From Providencia sp. R33 (GTDB taxonomy: Bacteria > Pseudomonadota > Gammaproteobacteria > Enterobacterales > Enterobacteriaceae), in the NCBI RefSeq assembly GCF_019343475.1, contig NZ_CP072453.1, positions 1,736,001 to 1,800,000 of the forward strand: a stretch of DNA of 64,000 nucleotides, given 5' to 3'. This document shows positions 1-9,423 of this stretch, piece after piece; position 1 is the first letter of the stretch, and every line of letters starts with the position of its first letter. The notes under the pieces were generated by a model, which saw nothing but the letters and a program-made list of their open reading frames with translations, had not been told where the DNA came from and ran no database searches. The translations under genes and the position numbers were made by a program.

Positions 1-626
1 CTCGTGCTTTGTGCAAAAGAACCGTCAACGGTGCCTTTTAAGACACTGTTAGTCCATTCACCTGTACGAATCTGCTTAACTTCTTCAAACTTATTAGTTT
101 CACCGACACGGTTAAACACCCGTGTTTCGCGGCGATTCACTTCCCATGTTAACGACTCTAATTCACCTTGCTCTGTCAAAGACCAATTCAGTGTTTGACC
201 AATCTTTAGGTTTCTGAGTGATTTATGTTGATTCGAAAGTGTTGCAACATCCCCAGCTTCAATACCAAACTGAGTTAAAATTGTCGTTAAGTTATCACCA
301 CTTGCAACAACATATTCATGGGCTAGCGGAGCCGTCTCTCCCCCTGCACCGTCTGCATCTGCGTCTACATCTGTATCGGCAAGGCCTTCATCGGGTAGCT
401 GCTCGCTACTATCTTGAATAATATCGTCAGTTGCATCAGTGGAGGGTAATAAAGCTAAAGGAATGATGGTATCAGGCGTACCATCATATTCAGAAGTGGT
501 TGGAACATGTACTGGCCGCCAAATTGCGACGGCCATGGTAGCGACTGTGAGCGTACTTAATACAATTTTGTGAGTTCTAGACAGGCTACCATATACCTGA
601 GCCAGACCTTTGGCCATTTGCTGCAC
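1..626 (-). CDS. mepM: Murein DD-endopeptidase MepM, N-terminal part (cut by the window edge)
   Basis: Cleaves the D-Ala-mDAP crosslinks of peptidoglycan during sidewall growth. Only the N-terminal ~208 codons lie in the window. Translation from a GTG at 626 gives MQQMAKGLAQVYG, matching the start of E. coli MepM (MQQIARSVAL), after an AGAAGGAA ribosome site. A membrane anchor follows (around residues 18-35), then an acidic linker, a LysM-like segment (HEYVVASGDNLTTIL) and the conserved LRNLKIGQTLNW and TWEVNRRETRVFNR blocks. The catalytic M23 domain lies to the left of the window. The gene sits beside znuA on the same strand with a gap of about 20 bases, as in E. coli, so the pair may be co-transcribed from the zinc-regulated promoter. 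Confidence 0.93.
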   Translation of the reverse strand, partial: MQQMAKGLAQVYGSLSRTHKIVLSTLTVATMAVAIWRPVHVPTTSEYDGTPDTIIPLALLPSTDATDDIIQDSSEQLPDEGLADTDVDADADGAGGETAPLAHEYVVASGDNLTTILTQFGIEAGDVATLSNQHKSLRNLKIGQTLNWSLTEQGELESLTWEVNRRETRVFNRVGETNKFEEVKQIRTGEWTNSVLKGTVDGSFAQST

Positions 627-646
627 TTAAACAATTCCTTCTATTT

Positions 647-1606
647 TTAATTCAGGCAGCTGGCGTATTGTTCTGACAATTGTGTCAAAAACTTCATGTA
701 GCTATCTGGTCCAAGTGCCAGCCCAATTCCGAGTGGGTCGAGAGTTCCCATTTTGACTCCCGTATTACGTGCTACACTTTCAATCACAGCAGGCCTGAAT
801 TGTGGCTCAGCAAAAACACATTGTGCTTTGTGCTCAACCAATTGAGTTCGTATTTGATGTAATTTCTGCGCACCAGGCTGTATTTCTGGGTTTATCGTAA
901 AATGCCCTAAAGGGGCGAGCTGATAGTGTTTTTCAAAGTAGCCATAAGCGTCGTGAAAAACAAAATAACCCTTGTTTTTAGCTGGCTGTAAAATATTAGC
1001 AATTTCCTGATCATTTTGCGTCATATTTTCTCTGAATTTACGAAGGTTTACGTCTAGCTTATCTTTTTTCTCAGGATAAAGCGCTACTAAACGATCGTGA
1101 ATGTCCTGTGCAGCGAAATTTGCTATCTCTGGGGATAACCAGATGTGCATATTATACTCACCATGGTGATGATGTTCGTGATCCTTATCATGATTAGCTT
1201 CATCAGTGTGTTCGTGGCCATGTTCATCTTCATGAGATTCAGCCATAAGTAGTGATTTGATATTTGCTTGTTCCGCTAGTGCCAGACGTTTATTCTGAGG
1301 TAACGTGTTGATAGGCTTCTGTAAAAACATTTCCATATCAGGCCCAACCCACACAAATAAGTCTGCTTGTTTAATTTTTTTCAAATCAGAAGGTTTTAAT
1401 GCGTAATCATGGGGTGATGAGCCGTCTGGCAGTAAAACTTGCGTCTCTGTCACGCCATCAGCAATACCAGATGCAATAAAAGCCAGTGGGCGAATTGATG
1501 TGACGACATCTGCATTAGCTGTTGATGCCATTGTTGCGCTTAATACGGAGGTTGCCACCGCCCCGAAAAGAAATTTGCGGGCAATGTGTTTCGATTTATG
1601 TATCAT
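647..1606 (-). CDS. znuA: Zinc ABC transporter substrate-binding protein ZnuA
   Basis: Periplasmic receptor that hands zinc to the ZnuBC permease. I start it at the ATG at 1606 (MIHKSKHIARKFLFG), which begins a signal peptide ending near ANA-DVVTSIRPL. The longer frame to 1654 would start inside the Zur operator. A His/Asp/Glu-rich loop with an HHHH run lies near residues 125-155, typical of ZnuA and thought to sequester zinc. Metal-binding histidines are visible in SSPHDYALKP, HIWLSPE and FHDAYGYFE. The length of 319 residues is normal for the family. Divergent from znuCB across one shared operator. Confidence 0.97.
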   Translation of the reverse strand: MIHKSKHIARKFLFGAVATSVLSATMASTANADVVTSIRPLAFIASGIADGVTETQVLLPDGSSPHDYALKPSDLKKIKQADLFVWVGPDMEMFLQKPINTLPQNKRLALAEQANIKSLLMAESHEDEHGHEHTDEANHDKDHEHHHHGEYNMHIWLSPEIANFAAQDIHDRLVALYPEKKDKLDVNLRKFRENMTQNDQEIANILQPAKNKGYFVFHDAYGYFEKHYQLAPLGHFTINPEIQPGAQKLHQIRTQLVEHKAQCVFAEPQFRPAVIESVARNTGVKMGTLDPLGIGLALGPDSYMKFLTQLSEQYASCLN

Positions 1607-1634
1607 AGCAGTCTTTTTCCGTGATTTTAATTTT

Positions 1635-1657
1635 GAAATGTTATAATATAACACAAC
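1635..1657. promoter_or_regulatory. Zur box between znuA and znuCB
   Basis: GAAATGTTATAATATAACAC at 1635-1654 is nearly identical to the known enterobacterial Zur operator, an AT-rich palindrome centred on TTATAATATAA. It lies in the short divergent gap between znuA (start 1606) and znuC (start 1683), where it can repress both units when zinc is plentiful. Confidence 0.88.
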
Positions 1658-1682
1658 ATGATTTCTGCAAGATGTTTTTCAT

Positions 1683-2450
1683 ATGCAACCATTACTGACT
1701 TTAAATAAAATTTCTGTTTCATTTGGTGATAAACAGGTTCTCAAAGATGTCTCCTTTGAACTTAATAAAGGCGATATCGTAACGCTTTTAGGCCCAAATG
1801 GTGCGGGAAAATCAACCATAGTACGTGTTGTTCTGGGGCTTCTTCCCCCGACATCAGGTTCTATTAAACGAGCCTCGATACTTGCTATTGGTTATGTTCC
1901 TCAAAAACTGCATTTAGATACCACGCTCCCCCTAACGGTGAAGCGTTTTATGCTACTTAAACTGGGTGTTCGCCAAGAACATTTATTACCTGCACTTGAG
2001 CGTGTTAATGCAACCCACCTTCTAAACCAACCGATGCAAAAATTATCGGGTGGTGAAACACAGCGTGTCTTATTAGCACGTGCGTTGCTCAATAAACCAG
2101 ATCTTTTAGTGCTTGATGAACCAGCACAAGGTGTTGATATTACAGGCCAAGTTGCACTATATGATTTAATTAACCAATTAAGATCAGAGCTTGGTTGCGC
2201 TGTGCTTATGGTTTCCCACGACTTGCATTTAGTGATGGCAAAAACAGATAAGGTGCTTTGTATTAATGGCCATATCTGCTGTTCTGGCGCACCAGACGTC
2301 GTATCCAATCACCCTGAATTTGTTGCTATGTTCGGTTACCGTGGTGCACAACAACTTGGGGTCTATCGCCATCAACATAACCACCAGCATGATTTAGAAG
2401 GTAATATTATTAACGGCCACCAACACAGCAAGGACTGCAAGCATGATTGA
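1683..2450 (+). CDS. znuC: Zinc ABC transporter ATP-binding protein ZnuC
   Basis: ATPase that powers ZnuB-mediated zinc import at the inner membrane. The 255-residue protein shows Walker A GPNGAGKST near residue 38, the ABC signature LSGGETQRVLLARALL, Walker B LLVLDEPAQGVD and the switch histidine in MVSHDLHLV. The C-terminus is His-rich (HQHNHQHDLEG, then NGHQHSKDCKHD), as in other ZnuC proteins, and probably senses or buffers zinc. Its last eight bases overlap the start of znuB, indicating translational coupling. Controlled from the Zur box just upstream. Confidence 0.97.
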   Translation: MQPLLTLNKISVSFGDKQVLKDVSFELNKGDIVTLLGPNGAGKSTIVRVVLGLLPPTSGSIKRASILAIGYVPQKLHLDTTLPLTVKRFMLLKLGVRQEHLLPALERVNATHLLNQPMQKLSGGETQRVLLARALLNKPDLLVLDEPAQGVDITGQVALYDLINQLRSELGCAVLMVSHDLHLVMAKTDKVLCINGHICCSGAPDVVSNHPEFVAMFGYRGAQQLGVYRHQHNHQHDLEGNIINGHQHSKDCKHD

Positions 2451-3228
2451 GTTATTATTACCTGGCTGGATAGCAGGCATGTTACTTGCGATCGCCGCGG
2501 GGCCTTTAGGCTCTTTCGTTGTTTGGCGCCGCATGTCCTATTTTGGCGATACTTTAGCGCATGCGTCTTTATTAGGCGTTGCCTTTGGGTTATTACTGAA
2601 TATCAACCCTTTCTATGCCGTTATTGCTGTTACACTTTTACTTGCCTTAATCTTAGTTTGGCTCGAAAAACGCCCACAACTCGCTGTTGATACATTACTT
2701 GGAATTATGGCACATAGCTCACTATCACTTGGTCTAGTGGTTGTCAGCTTAATGGCAAATGTCCGTGTTGACCTGATGGCATATTTGTTTGGCGACTTAC
2801 TTTCCGTTAGCTATGAAGATATTATCACGATATTTATTGGCGTGATTATCGTTTGCGGGTTGCTTTTTTATCGTTGGCGGGCGCTTTTATCTATTACCGT
2901 TAGCCCTGAGCTTGCTTTTGTTGATGGCATCAATATTCAACGCCTGCGTTTATTACTGATGTTAGTGACTGCATTAACCATTGGTATTGCCATGAAATTT
3001 GTGGGTGCGCTGATTATTACTTCGCTATTGATTATTCCAGCTGCTACCGCTCGCCGTTTTGCCCGTACACCAGAGCAAATGGCTTTTATCGCAGTATTGT
3101 TTGGCATGATATCTGTCACGGGCGGGTTAGCATTTTCTGCATTTTATGATACCCCCGCAGGCCCATCTGTTGTTTTAGTTTCTGCTGTTCTGTTTGTACT
3201 CAGCTTAACAGTTAAAGCAAAAAATTAA
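2443..3228 (+). CDS. znuB: Zinc ABC transporter permease ZnuB
   Basis: Inner-membrane channel of the ZnuABC importer (ABC-3 family), 261 residues with seven or eight hydrophobic segments. Recognisable blocks are MIELLLPGWIAGMLLA at the start, VWRRMSYFGDTLAHASLLGVA and the LLIIPAATARRFARTP motif. The start codon lies inside the znuC end (overlap of eight bases). A strong hairpin terminator follows. Confidence 0.97.
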   Translation: MIELLLPGWIAGMLLAIAAGPLGSFVVWRRMSYFGDTLAHASLLGVAFGLLLNINPFYAVIAVTLLLALILVWLEKRPQLAVDTLLGIMAHSSLSLGLVVVSLMANVRVDLMAYLFGDLLSVSYEDIITIFIGVIIVCGLLFYRWRALLSITVSPELAFVDGINIQRLRLLLMLVTALTIGIAMKFVGALIITSLLIIPAATARRFARTPEQMAFIAVLFGMISVTGGLAFSAFYDTPAGPSVVLVSAVLFVLSLTVKAKN

Positions 3229-3253
3229 TTGATAACCCTAAAATTTATCTCAC

Positions 3254-3287
3254 GCCGTTGTTTGTTTTGAACAACGGCATTTTTATT
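3254..3287 (+). terminator. Terminator after znuCB
   Basis: GCCGTTGTT pairs with AACAACGGC around a TGTTTTG loop, followed by ATTTTTATTT. A classic intrinsic terminator 25 bases after the znuB stop. Confidence 0.85.
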
Positions 3288-3372
3288 TATATTAAATTAA
3301 TTAATATAAATAGCTTTTCCTTTGCTCATCTTTCATACTCAAAACTAATAATTCAAATTACAGGATAGTAAG

Positions 3373-3840
3373 ATGAAGCAAGCCCTCACGCTTTTAGTCT
3401 CTCTCGGATTATTTTCAGCATCGGCAAGCGCAATAGAATATTCATGCCAATTAGAAAATAACAAATTAGTTAGCGTTGTTGTAGAAAAAGGTAAAACGCC
3501 CGTCTATCGCTATGGAACATTAGGTAAAACTGAAATCACCCTACCCGCTAATGCCAAAGGTAAAGAAAATATTTTTGTCGGGCAAGGAATGTTTATAGGC
3601 GGTGCAAGCTCTGTCTATATTCGTTTCCAAAATGGTGACTATAATTATGTATTGTATGATGGGGAAGGCAAAGGTTGGTATTATCAGGGCGTTATCGTTT
3701 ATAAAGGTGATAAAATTATCAGTAAAAAAGCGTGCAAATCGCAAGCAAACTTGAATCTCTACAGTATATTGGATTTTGGCATACCAGAAGACAGCAATGA
3801 TATCGATATTGATTTTACGACTGACCCAAACTCCCGATAG
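3373..3840 (+). CDS. Secreted hypothetical protein
   Basis: I do not recognise this family. The 155-residue product has a clear signal peptide (MKQALTLLVSLGLFSASASA, cleavage before IEYSC), so it should be periplasmic. The mature part is small and beta-rich in appearance, with two cysteines (YSCQLEN and KKACKSQ) that could form a disulphide and a tail rich in Asp (EDSNDIDIDFTTD). It starts at ATG 3373 after AGGATAGTAAG. It stands alone between znuB and the convergent ruvB, with terminators on both sides. Confidence 0.75.
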   Translation: MKQALTLLVSLGLFSASASAIEYSCQLENNKLVSVVVEKGKTPVYRYGTLGKTEITLPANAKGKENIFVGQGMFIGGASSVYIRFQNGDYNYVLYDGEGKGWYYQGVIVYKGDKIISKKACKSQANLNLYSILDFGIPEDSNDIDIDFTTDPNSR

Positions 3841-3871
3841 TCGCCAAATCTTGCACTAAACATTTAAGCTC

Positions 3872-3892
3872 CCCCACCTTTAATCGGTGGGG
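3872..3892. terminator. Hairpin between the hypothetical gene and ruvB
   Basis: CCCCACC and GGTGGGG form a 7-bp GC-rich stem with a TTTAATC loop between two convergent genes. The T-tract is poor on either side, so this is a likely but not textbook bidirectional terminator. Confidence 0.5.
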
Positions 3893-3899
3893 TTACCAA

Positions 3900-4910
3900 C
3901 TAAGCCTCTTTTGGTGTTAAACCAAAATGGTTATAAGCATGCGCTGTTGCCATTCGCCCTCGAGGGGTACGCTGAATAAAACCTTGTTGGATTAAATAAG
4001 GTTCTAAAACATCTTCAATAGTTTCACGTTCTTCGCCAATGGCAGCGGCTAAGTTATCAACACCAACAGGCCCACCCATAAATTTATCGATAATCGCAAC
4101 AAGTAATTTACGGTCTAGATAATCAAAGCCAGCAGCATCGACATTGAGCATATCCAACGCTTGATTTGCAATTAGCCCATCAATTGAACCATCACCTTTA
4201 ACTTGAGCAAAATCGCGTACACGCCGTAATAGACGATTTGTGATCCGTGGTGTACCACGAGAACGCATTGCGACTTGCATCGCCCCTTCTTCCGTAATAT
4301 CAAGCCCCATATATTGGGCACTGCGCTTGACAATATATTGCAAATCCGCAACTTGGTAAAACTCGAGTCGCTGTACTATCCCGAATCTATCACGCAATGG
4401 CGATGTCAGCGAACCTGCTCGTGTTGTAGCACCAATTAAGGTAAATGGAGGGAGGTCAATTTTGATAGAACGTGCAGCAGGCCCTTCACCAATCATAATA
4501 TCTAATTGATAGTCTTCCATTGCGGGATACAGTATTTCTTCAACAACGGGTGAGAGGCGGTGAATTTCATCAATAAAGAGCACATCGTGTGGCTCTAAGT
4601 TGGTTAGCATCGCAGCTAAATCACCCGCTTTTTCCAGCACTGGCCCTGACGTTGTCCGTAAATTTACACCTAATTCATTGGCAACAATCCCAGCTAACGT
4701 GGTTTTACCCAACCCTGGAGGGCCAAAAATCAACAGATGGTCGAGAGCATCACCCCGCATTTTAGCTGCTTGAATAAAAATCTCCATTTGATCTTTTACC
4801 TGCGGCTGCCCAATATATTCACTAAGCAGTTTCGGCCTGATCGCACGATCAATGGCTTCTTCATCCGACTGCAAAACTTCAGCGGTAATTAGGCGATCTG
4901 CTTCAATCAT
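3900..4910 (-). CDS. ruvB: Holliday junction branch migration helicase RuvB
   Basis: Hexameric AAA+ motor that, with RuvA, drives branch migration of Holliday junctions. It shows Walker A GPPGLGKTTLA, Walker B LFIDEIHRLSP, sensor GATTRAGSL and the C-terminal winged helix ending near IQQGFIQRTPRGRMAT. The length of 336 residues equals the E. coli protein. Follows ruvA on the same strand with a gap of 16 bases. Confidence 0.98.
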   Translation of the reverse strand: MIEADRLITAEVLQSDEEAIDRAIRPKLLSEYIGQPQVKDQMEIFIQAAKMRGDALDHLLIFGPPGLGKTTLAGIVANELGVNLRTTSGPVLEKAGDLAAMLTNLEPHDVLFIDEIHRLSPVVEEILYPAMEDYQLDIMIGEGPAARSIKIDLPPFTLIGATTRAGSLTSPLRDRFGIVQRLEFYQVADLQYIVKRSAQYMGLDITEEGAMQVAMRSRGTPRITNRLLRRVRDFAQVKGDGSIDGLIANQALDMLNVDAAGFDYLDRKLLVAIIDKFMGGPVGVDNLAAAIGEERETIEDVLEPYLIQQGFIQRTPRGRMATAHAYNHFGLTPKEA

Positions 4911-4926
4911 CTCAATGGCCTCTTAA

Positions 4927-5544
4927 TCAGAGTGCTGCACGTAAGGCATCACGGATCAATGTTTCCGAATCACTGCCTGGTTTCGCGACTTTGCTCACCA
5001 TACGGCTAGCTTCTTGTGGCTTGTAGCCCAATGCAATTAATGCAGCCGCCGCTTCTGCTTCAATATCAGCAGTGCTAGGCACTTTGCTATTAACATCTGG
5101 TAAGTTGATATCGCTAGTTTGATTGAATAAGTCACCATTCAACCCTTTGAAACGGTCTTTCATTTCAACAACTAAGCGCTCAGCTGTCTTTTTGCCGATC
5201 CCAGGTAATTTAACCAATGAGGCAATTGCTTCTTGTTCGATAGCAGAGACAAATTGTTGAGCAGACATACCAGACAAAATGGCTAATGCAAGCTTTGGCC
5301 CAACACCATTAACTTTAATTAATTCTTTAAACAGCGCTCTTTCTTGCTTATCGTTAAAACCATACAGTAATTGGGCATCTTCGCGTACAACAAAATGTGT
5401 GAAAACAATGGCTTCTTGGCCAATATCAGGTAATTCATAGAAACACGTCATAGGCATATGGACTTCATAACCTACGCCTTGCAGTTCTAATAAAACTATT
5501 GGTGGTTGCTTTTCTAATACGATGCCACGTAAACGACCAATCAC
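4927..5544 (-). CDS. ruvA: Holliday junction DNA-binding protein RuvA
   Basis: Tetrameric platform that holds the four-way junction flat and loads RuvB. The OB-fold N-terminus (MIGRLRGIVLEKQPP), two helix-hairpin-helix motifs (KVNGVGPKLALAIL and KLPGIGKKTAERLVVEM) and the C-terminal RuvB-contact domain are all present in 205 residues. Between it and ruvC is a gap of about 140 bases with no recognised gene, so ruvAB may have its own promoter. Confidence 0.98.
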   Translation of the reverse strand: MIGRLRGIVLEKQPPIVLLELQGVGYEVHMPMTCFYELPDIGQEAIVFTHFVVREDAQLLYGFNDKQERALFKELIKVNGVGPKLALAILSGMSAQQFVSAIEQEAIASLVKLPGIGKKTAERLVVEMKDRFKGLNGDLFNQTSDINLPDVNSKVPSTADIEAEAAAALIALGYKPQEASRMVSKVAKPGSDSETLIRDALRAAL

Positions 5545-5685
5545 ATTGAATTCCTCTATTATGGCCTAAGCCGAAATCTGTTTAGTCAAACGTTATTAAT
5601 AGTGCTGTTTATACCACAAAAAAGGCTGGATGCATATCCAGTTGCAAGCTATTTGTTTTCACACCCTACGCTTTCGGACAAACTT

Positions 5686-6207
5686 TTACCTTAGCCGCCC
5701 ACGCGTTAAGACCAAACGTGGATCACCCACTTTTAATAAGTTCTGATTGAAGTGGCAATGAGTAATCGCAATCGCCAATGCATCCGCAGCGTCTGACTGC
5801 GGGTTAGCGGATAGTTTAAGAATTGATTTAACCATATGTTGTACTTGGCTTTTTTCAGCCGCTCCAGTGCCAACAACCGTTTGTTTCACTTGGCGAGCCG
5901 CATATTCAAATACAGGAATACTTAAATTTGCTGCTGCGACAATCGCCACCCCGCGAGCTTGGCCTAATTTGAGCGCTGAATCTGGGTTTTTTGCCATAAA
6001 AACTTGTTCGATTGAAAGAACATCTGGCTGGTATTGGGTGATAATTTCCGAGACACCCGCATAAATGCGTTGCAGACGACTTGGTAAATCATCAACTTGT
6101 GTGCGAATACAGCCACTGCCTAGATACAGTAGTTGTCTGCCTTGTTGGCGAATGACGCCATAACCGGTGACGCGAGAACCGGGGTCAATTCCTAATATAA
6201 TTGCCAT
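5686..6207 (-). CDS. ruvC: Crossover junction endodeoxyribonuclease RuvC
   Basis: Resolves Holliday junctions by paired nicks. The acidic catalytic residues appear in GIDPGSRVTGYG (Asp7), SIEQVFM (Glu67) and SDAADALAIA near residues 138-147. The 173-residue length matches E. coli. First of the ruvC-ruvA-ruvB series on the minus strand, downstream of yebC. Confidence 0.98.
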   Translation of the reverse strand: MAIILGIDPGSRVTGYGVIRQQGRQLLYLGSGCIRTQVDDLPSRLQRIYAGVSEIITQYQPDVLSIEQVFMAKNPDSALKLGQARGVAIVAAANLSIPVFEYAARQVKQTVVGTGAAEKSQVQHMVKSILKLSANPQSDAADALAIAITHCHFNQNLLKVGDPRLVLTRGRLR

Positions 6208-6339
6208 AAAGAATCGATTTATGCCTCTTAATATTTATTGCTCGTTATTCATAATATTACTTAGCAGCATAATACTATCTATTTCAATTAAATAGCTATT
6301 TGATTCTTCGTGTTAAGCAAAGGATATACAAAAAGTATA

Positions 6340-6401
6340 GAAGAAGAAAAAACAAAGGCGTTAGAGAAAACAGGCTGCGTCAGCCCGCTTTCTCTACGCG
6401 G
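6340..6401 (-). terminator. Terminator after yebC
   Basis: A long hairpin pairs TTAGAGAAA with TTTCTCTA and CAGGCTG with CAGCC. Read on the minus strand it is followed by CTTTGTTTTTTCTTC. This should separate yebC from ruvC. Confidence 0.75.
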
Positions 6402-6439
6402 AGGGACTAGATTACAGATGTAAAATAGTACGCCACTAA

Positions 6440-7183
6440 TTATAGTGTCGCTGCAACTTCGTCAGAAATATCACCGTTATGGTAAACTTCTTGAACGTCG
6501 TCAGAGTCCTCTAACATGTCGATAAGGCGCATTAATTTTGGAGCTGTTTCTGCGTCAAGTTCTGCGGTAATCGATGGGATCATCGAAACTTCAGCCGCTT
6601 CGCTAGTAAAACCAGCAGCGTCTAATGCATCTTTAACGGTACCAAACGTTTCAAACGTGGTGTAAACATCAATTGCACCATCGTCATAAGTTTCAACGTC
6701 ATCAGCGCCCGCTTCAAGCGCTGCTTCCATCAATGCATCTTCGTCCACACCCGGTGCATAAGTAATAACACCACGTTTGGTGAATAAATAAGATACTGAA
6801 CCATCAGTGCCTAAGTTACCGCCTGTTTTAGTGAACGCATGGCGAACCTCAGATACGGTACGGTTACGGTTGTCACTTAAGCACTCAACCATAACAGCGG
6901 TACCGCCAGGGCCATAACCTTCATAAATGATGGTTTCCATATTATCATTTTCATCATTCCCCACACCGCGTGCAATTGCACGGTTTAAGGTGTCGCGAGT
7001 CATGTTATTTGATAATGCTTTGTCCACTGCGGCACGTAAACGTGGGTTAGTGCCTGTATCACCACCGCCTAAACGTGCAGCGGTGACGAGCTCACGAATA
7101 ATTTTTGTGAAAATCTTACCGCGCTTAGAATCTTGGGCTGCTTTACGGTGTTTGGTATTGGCCCATTTACTATGACCTGCCAT
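6440..7183 (-). CDS. yebC: YebC/PmpR-family protein (TACO1 type)
   Basis: Conserved 247-residue cytoplasmic protein of the family now linked to relief of ribosome stalling at polyproline stretches; older work described relatives as DNA-binding regulators. The hallmark N-terminus MAGHSKWANTKHRKAAQD and the block GYGPGGTAVMVECLSDNRNR are present. The acidic C-terminal half is normal for the family. Lies between nudB and ruvC, as in E. coli. Confidence 0.96.
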   Translation of the reverse strand: MAGHSKWANTKHRKAAQDSKRGKIFTKIIRELVTAARLGGGDTGTNPRLRAAVDKALSNNMTRDTLNRAIARGVGNDENDNMETIIYEGYGPGGTAVMVECLSDNRNRTVSEVRHAFTKTGGNLGTDGSVSYLFTKRGVITYAPGVDEDALMEAALEAGADDVETYDDGAIDVYTTFETFGTVKDALDAAGFTSEAAEVSMIPSITAELDAETAPKLMRLIDMLEDSDDVQEVYHNGDISDEVAATL

Positions 7184-7213
7184 GAAATATCTCCAAAAAC
7201 GTCAATACAATAA

Positions 7214-7645
7214 TTAATTAGCAAATTCTAAAATAGCCTGACTGTTACTCCATGATTTAGTGAGTTTCGCCGCTTCATTTGGGCTTAACCAACGAAATTC
7301 AGTATGTTCAGTCAGTAATGGCATGTGTTCTTCATCAAGCACCATTTTAAACCAATGCTCTTTGCAATGTGTTACATCAGGTGCATAACGATGCCTGAAA
7401 TGCGGAAAAATTTCAAAGATGGTGCTATGGAACAGGTCCTGTATCTCGTTTTGTTCGACGTCAAAACCTGTCTCTTCTTTGATTTCACGACACGCAGTTT
7501 CATACGGTTTTTCGTTAGATTCCAGACTTCCGGTCACGGACTGCCAAAAGTCTGGGTCATCTTTACGCCGTAGCATAAGCACCCGGCCGCTTGTTTCAGC
7601 CACAATGATGACTAATACCGATTCAGGGCGCTTAAATACGGTCAT
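7214..7645 (-). CDS. nudB: Dihydroneopterin triphosphate diphosphatase NudB
   Basis: NUDIX hydrolase of folate synthesis that converts dihydroneopterin triphosphate to the monophosphate plus pyrophosphate. I start it at the ATG at 7645 (MTVFKRPESVLVIIV), giving 143 residues. A longer frame exists only because it runs back into aspS. The Nudix box is intact: GSLESNEKPYETACREIKEETG (positions 39-60), with catalytic EIKEE. It follows aspS by eight bases and is probably translated from the same message. Confidence 0.95.
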   Translation of the reverse strand: MTVFKRPESVLVIIVAETSGRVLMLRRKDDPDFWQSVTGSLESNEKPYETACREIKEETGFDVEQNEIQDLFHSTIFEIFPHFRHRYAPDVTHCKEHWFKMVLDEEHMPLLTEHTEFRWLSPNEAAKLTKSWSNSQAILEFAN

Positions 7646-7653
7646 TCGCCGTC

Positions 7654-9423
7654 TTACTCTTCGTCTTTCGCCACAACGGCAATCGCCAGCTCGGTTAATG
7701 AGTCTGGGTTTGCATGGCTTGGTGCATTGGTCATTAAGCATGCCGCAGCGGTTGTTTTCGGGAAAGCAATAACATCACGGATGTTATCTGTTCCAGTTAA
7801 CAACATCACTAAACGGTCAAGGCCAAATGCTAAACCTGCATGTGGTGGTGTACCGTATTTCAGTGCATCTAATAAGAAGCCAAATTTCTCACGTTGGTCT
7901 TCTTCATTAATACCTAAAATGCTAAACACGGTTTGTTGCATTTCATTGCGGTGAATACGCACTGAGCCGCCACCTACTTCATAACCATTGATCACCATAT
8001 CGTAAGCATTAGCAACCGCATCTTCAGGTTTGCTTGCCAGTTCTTCTGGTGAGAAATCTTTCGGTGATGTGAATGGATGGTGCATCGCTGTTAAGCCACC
8101 TTCTCCATCCTCTTCAAACATTGGGAAGTCGATAACCCACAGTGGCTGCCAACTATTTAAGTTTGTCAGTTCGAAATCACGACCCACTTTCAAGCGCAGT
8201 GCGCCCATAGAGTCGGTAACGACATTTTTCGCACCAGCGCCGAATAAAATGATGTCACCATCTGCTGCACCAGTACGGTCTAACAGTTGGTTAATCACAT
8301 CTTCACTGAGGAATTTCGCCACTGGGCTTTGAATACCTTCTAACCCTTTAGCACGCTCGTTGACTTTCATCCACGCTAAGCCTTTAGCGCCATAGATACC
8401 CACAAATTGGCCATATTCGTCAATTTGTTTACGAGTCATTGCTGCGCCACCTGGCACTTTTAATGCTGCAATACGGCCTTTCGGGTCATTCGCAGGACCA
8501 GAGAATACTGCAAACTCGACATCTTTAACGATATCAGCAACATCCACCAGCTCCATTGGGTTACGAAGGTCTGGTTTATCTGAACCATAACGGCGCATGG
8601 CTTCTGCGAACGTCATAATTGGGAAGTCGCCTAAATCCACGTTTTTCACATCTAACCATAAGTTGCGGATCATGCGTTCCATGATTTCGCGCACTTGCTC
8701 TGCGGTCATAAATGAGGTTTCAACGTCGATTTGGGTAAATTCAGGTTGACGGTCAGCACGTAAATCTTCATCACGGAAGCATTTTACGATTTGATAATAA
8801 CGGTCAAAGCCTGACATCATCAGTAACTGTTTAAACAGTTGTGGAGATTGTGGCAGCGCGTAAAATTTACCTTTATGAACACGACTTGGAACTAAATAGT
8901 CACGTGCGCCTTCAGGAGTTGCTTTGGTTAACATTGGCGTTTCAACGTCAACGAAACCTTCTGTGTCCATGAAATTACGAACAAAGCTGGTGATTTTCGC
9001 ACGAGTGCGTAAGCGCTCAGACATCTCTGGGCGACGTAAATCTAAATAGCGGTATTTTAAGCGACGTTCTTCAGTATTCGTTTGGTTGCTATCAAGTGGC
9101 AACGGTTCTGATTTATTGAACACGTGAAGCTCTTGCGCAAAAATTTCAATTTCCCCAGTCGCCATATCTTTATTTTTCTGGCTATCTGGACGCGCGCGTA
9201 CTGTCCCTGTGATTTGGATACAGAACTCATTACGCAGCTCTGACGCTTTTTCAAATATGTCTTTACGATCTGGATCGAAGAAAACCTGAACGATGCCTTC
9301 ACGGTCGCGCATATCGATAAAAATCAAACCACCTAAGTCGCGACGGCGGTTTACCCATCCACAAAGAGTGACCTGTTGGCCTTCGTGAGCGATGTTTAAC
9401 TGCCCACAATAATTAGTACGCAT
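7654..9423 (-). CDS. aspS: Aspartyl-tRNA synthetase
   Basis: Class IIb synthetase that charges tRNA-Asp, 589 residues. It has the N-terminal OB-fold anticodon domain (MRTNYCGQLNIAHEGQ, VTLCGWVNRRRDLGG), class II motif 2 (CFRDEDLRADRQPEFTQID), the bacterial GAD insertion and motif 3 (HAGLAFGLDRLVMLLTG). Leads the aspS-nudB-yebC series on the minus strand, the order found in E. coli. Confidence 0.98.
   Translation of the reverse strand: MRTNYCGQLNIAHEGQQVTLCGWVNRRRDLGGLIFIDMRDREGIVQVFFDPDRKDIFEKASELRNEFCIQITGTVRARPDSQKNKDMATGEIEIFAQELHVFNKSEPLPLDSNQTNTEERRLKYRYLDLRRPEMSERLRTRAKITSFVRNFMDTEGFVDVETPMLTKATPEGARDYLVPSRVHKGKFYALPQSPQLFKQLLMMSGFDRYYQIVKCFRDEDLRADRQPEFTQIDVETSFMTAEQVREIMERMIRNLWLDVKNVDLGDFPIMTFAEAMRRYGSDKPDLRNPMELVDVADIVKDVEFAVFSGPANDPKGRIAALKVPGGAAMTRKQIDEYGQFVGIYGAKGLAWMKVNERAKGLEGIQSPVAKFLSEDVINQLLDRTGAADGDIILFGAGAKNVVTDSMGALRLKVGRDFELTNLNSWQPLWVIDFPMFEEDGEGGLTAMHHPFTSPKDFSPEELASKPEDAVANAYDMVINGYEVGGGSVRIHRNEMQQTVFSILGINEEDQREKFGFLLDALKYGTPPHAGLAFGLDRLVMLLTGTDNIRDVIAFPKTTAAACLMTNAPSHANPDSLTELAIAVVAKDEE

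Noticed and set aside
1633..1654. Longer znuA start at 1654
   Set aside because: It would begin within the Zur operator and add residues before a good signal peptide; the ATG at 1606 fits better.
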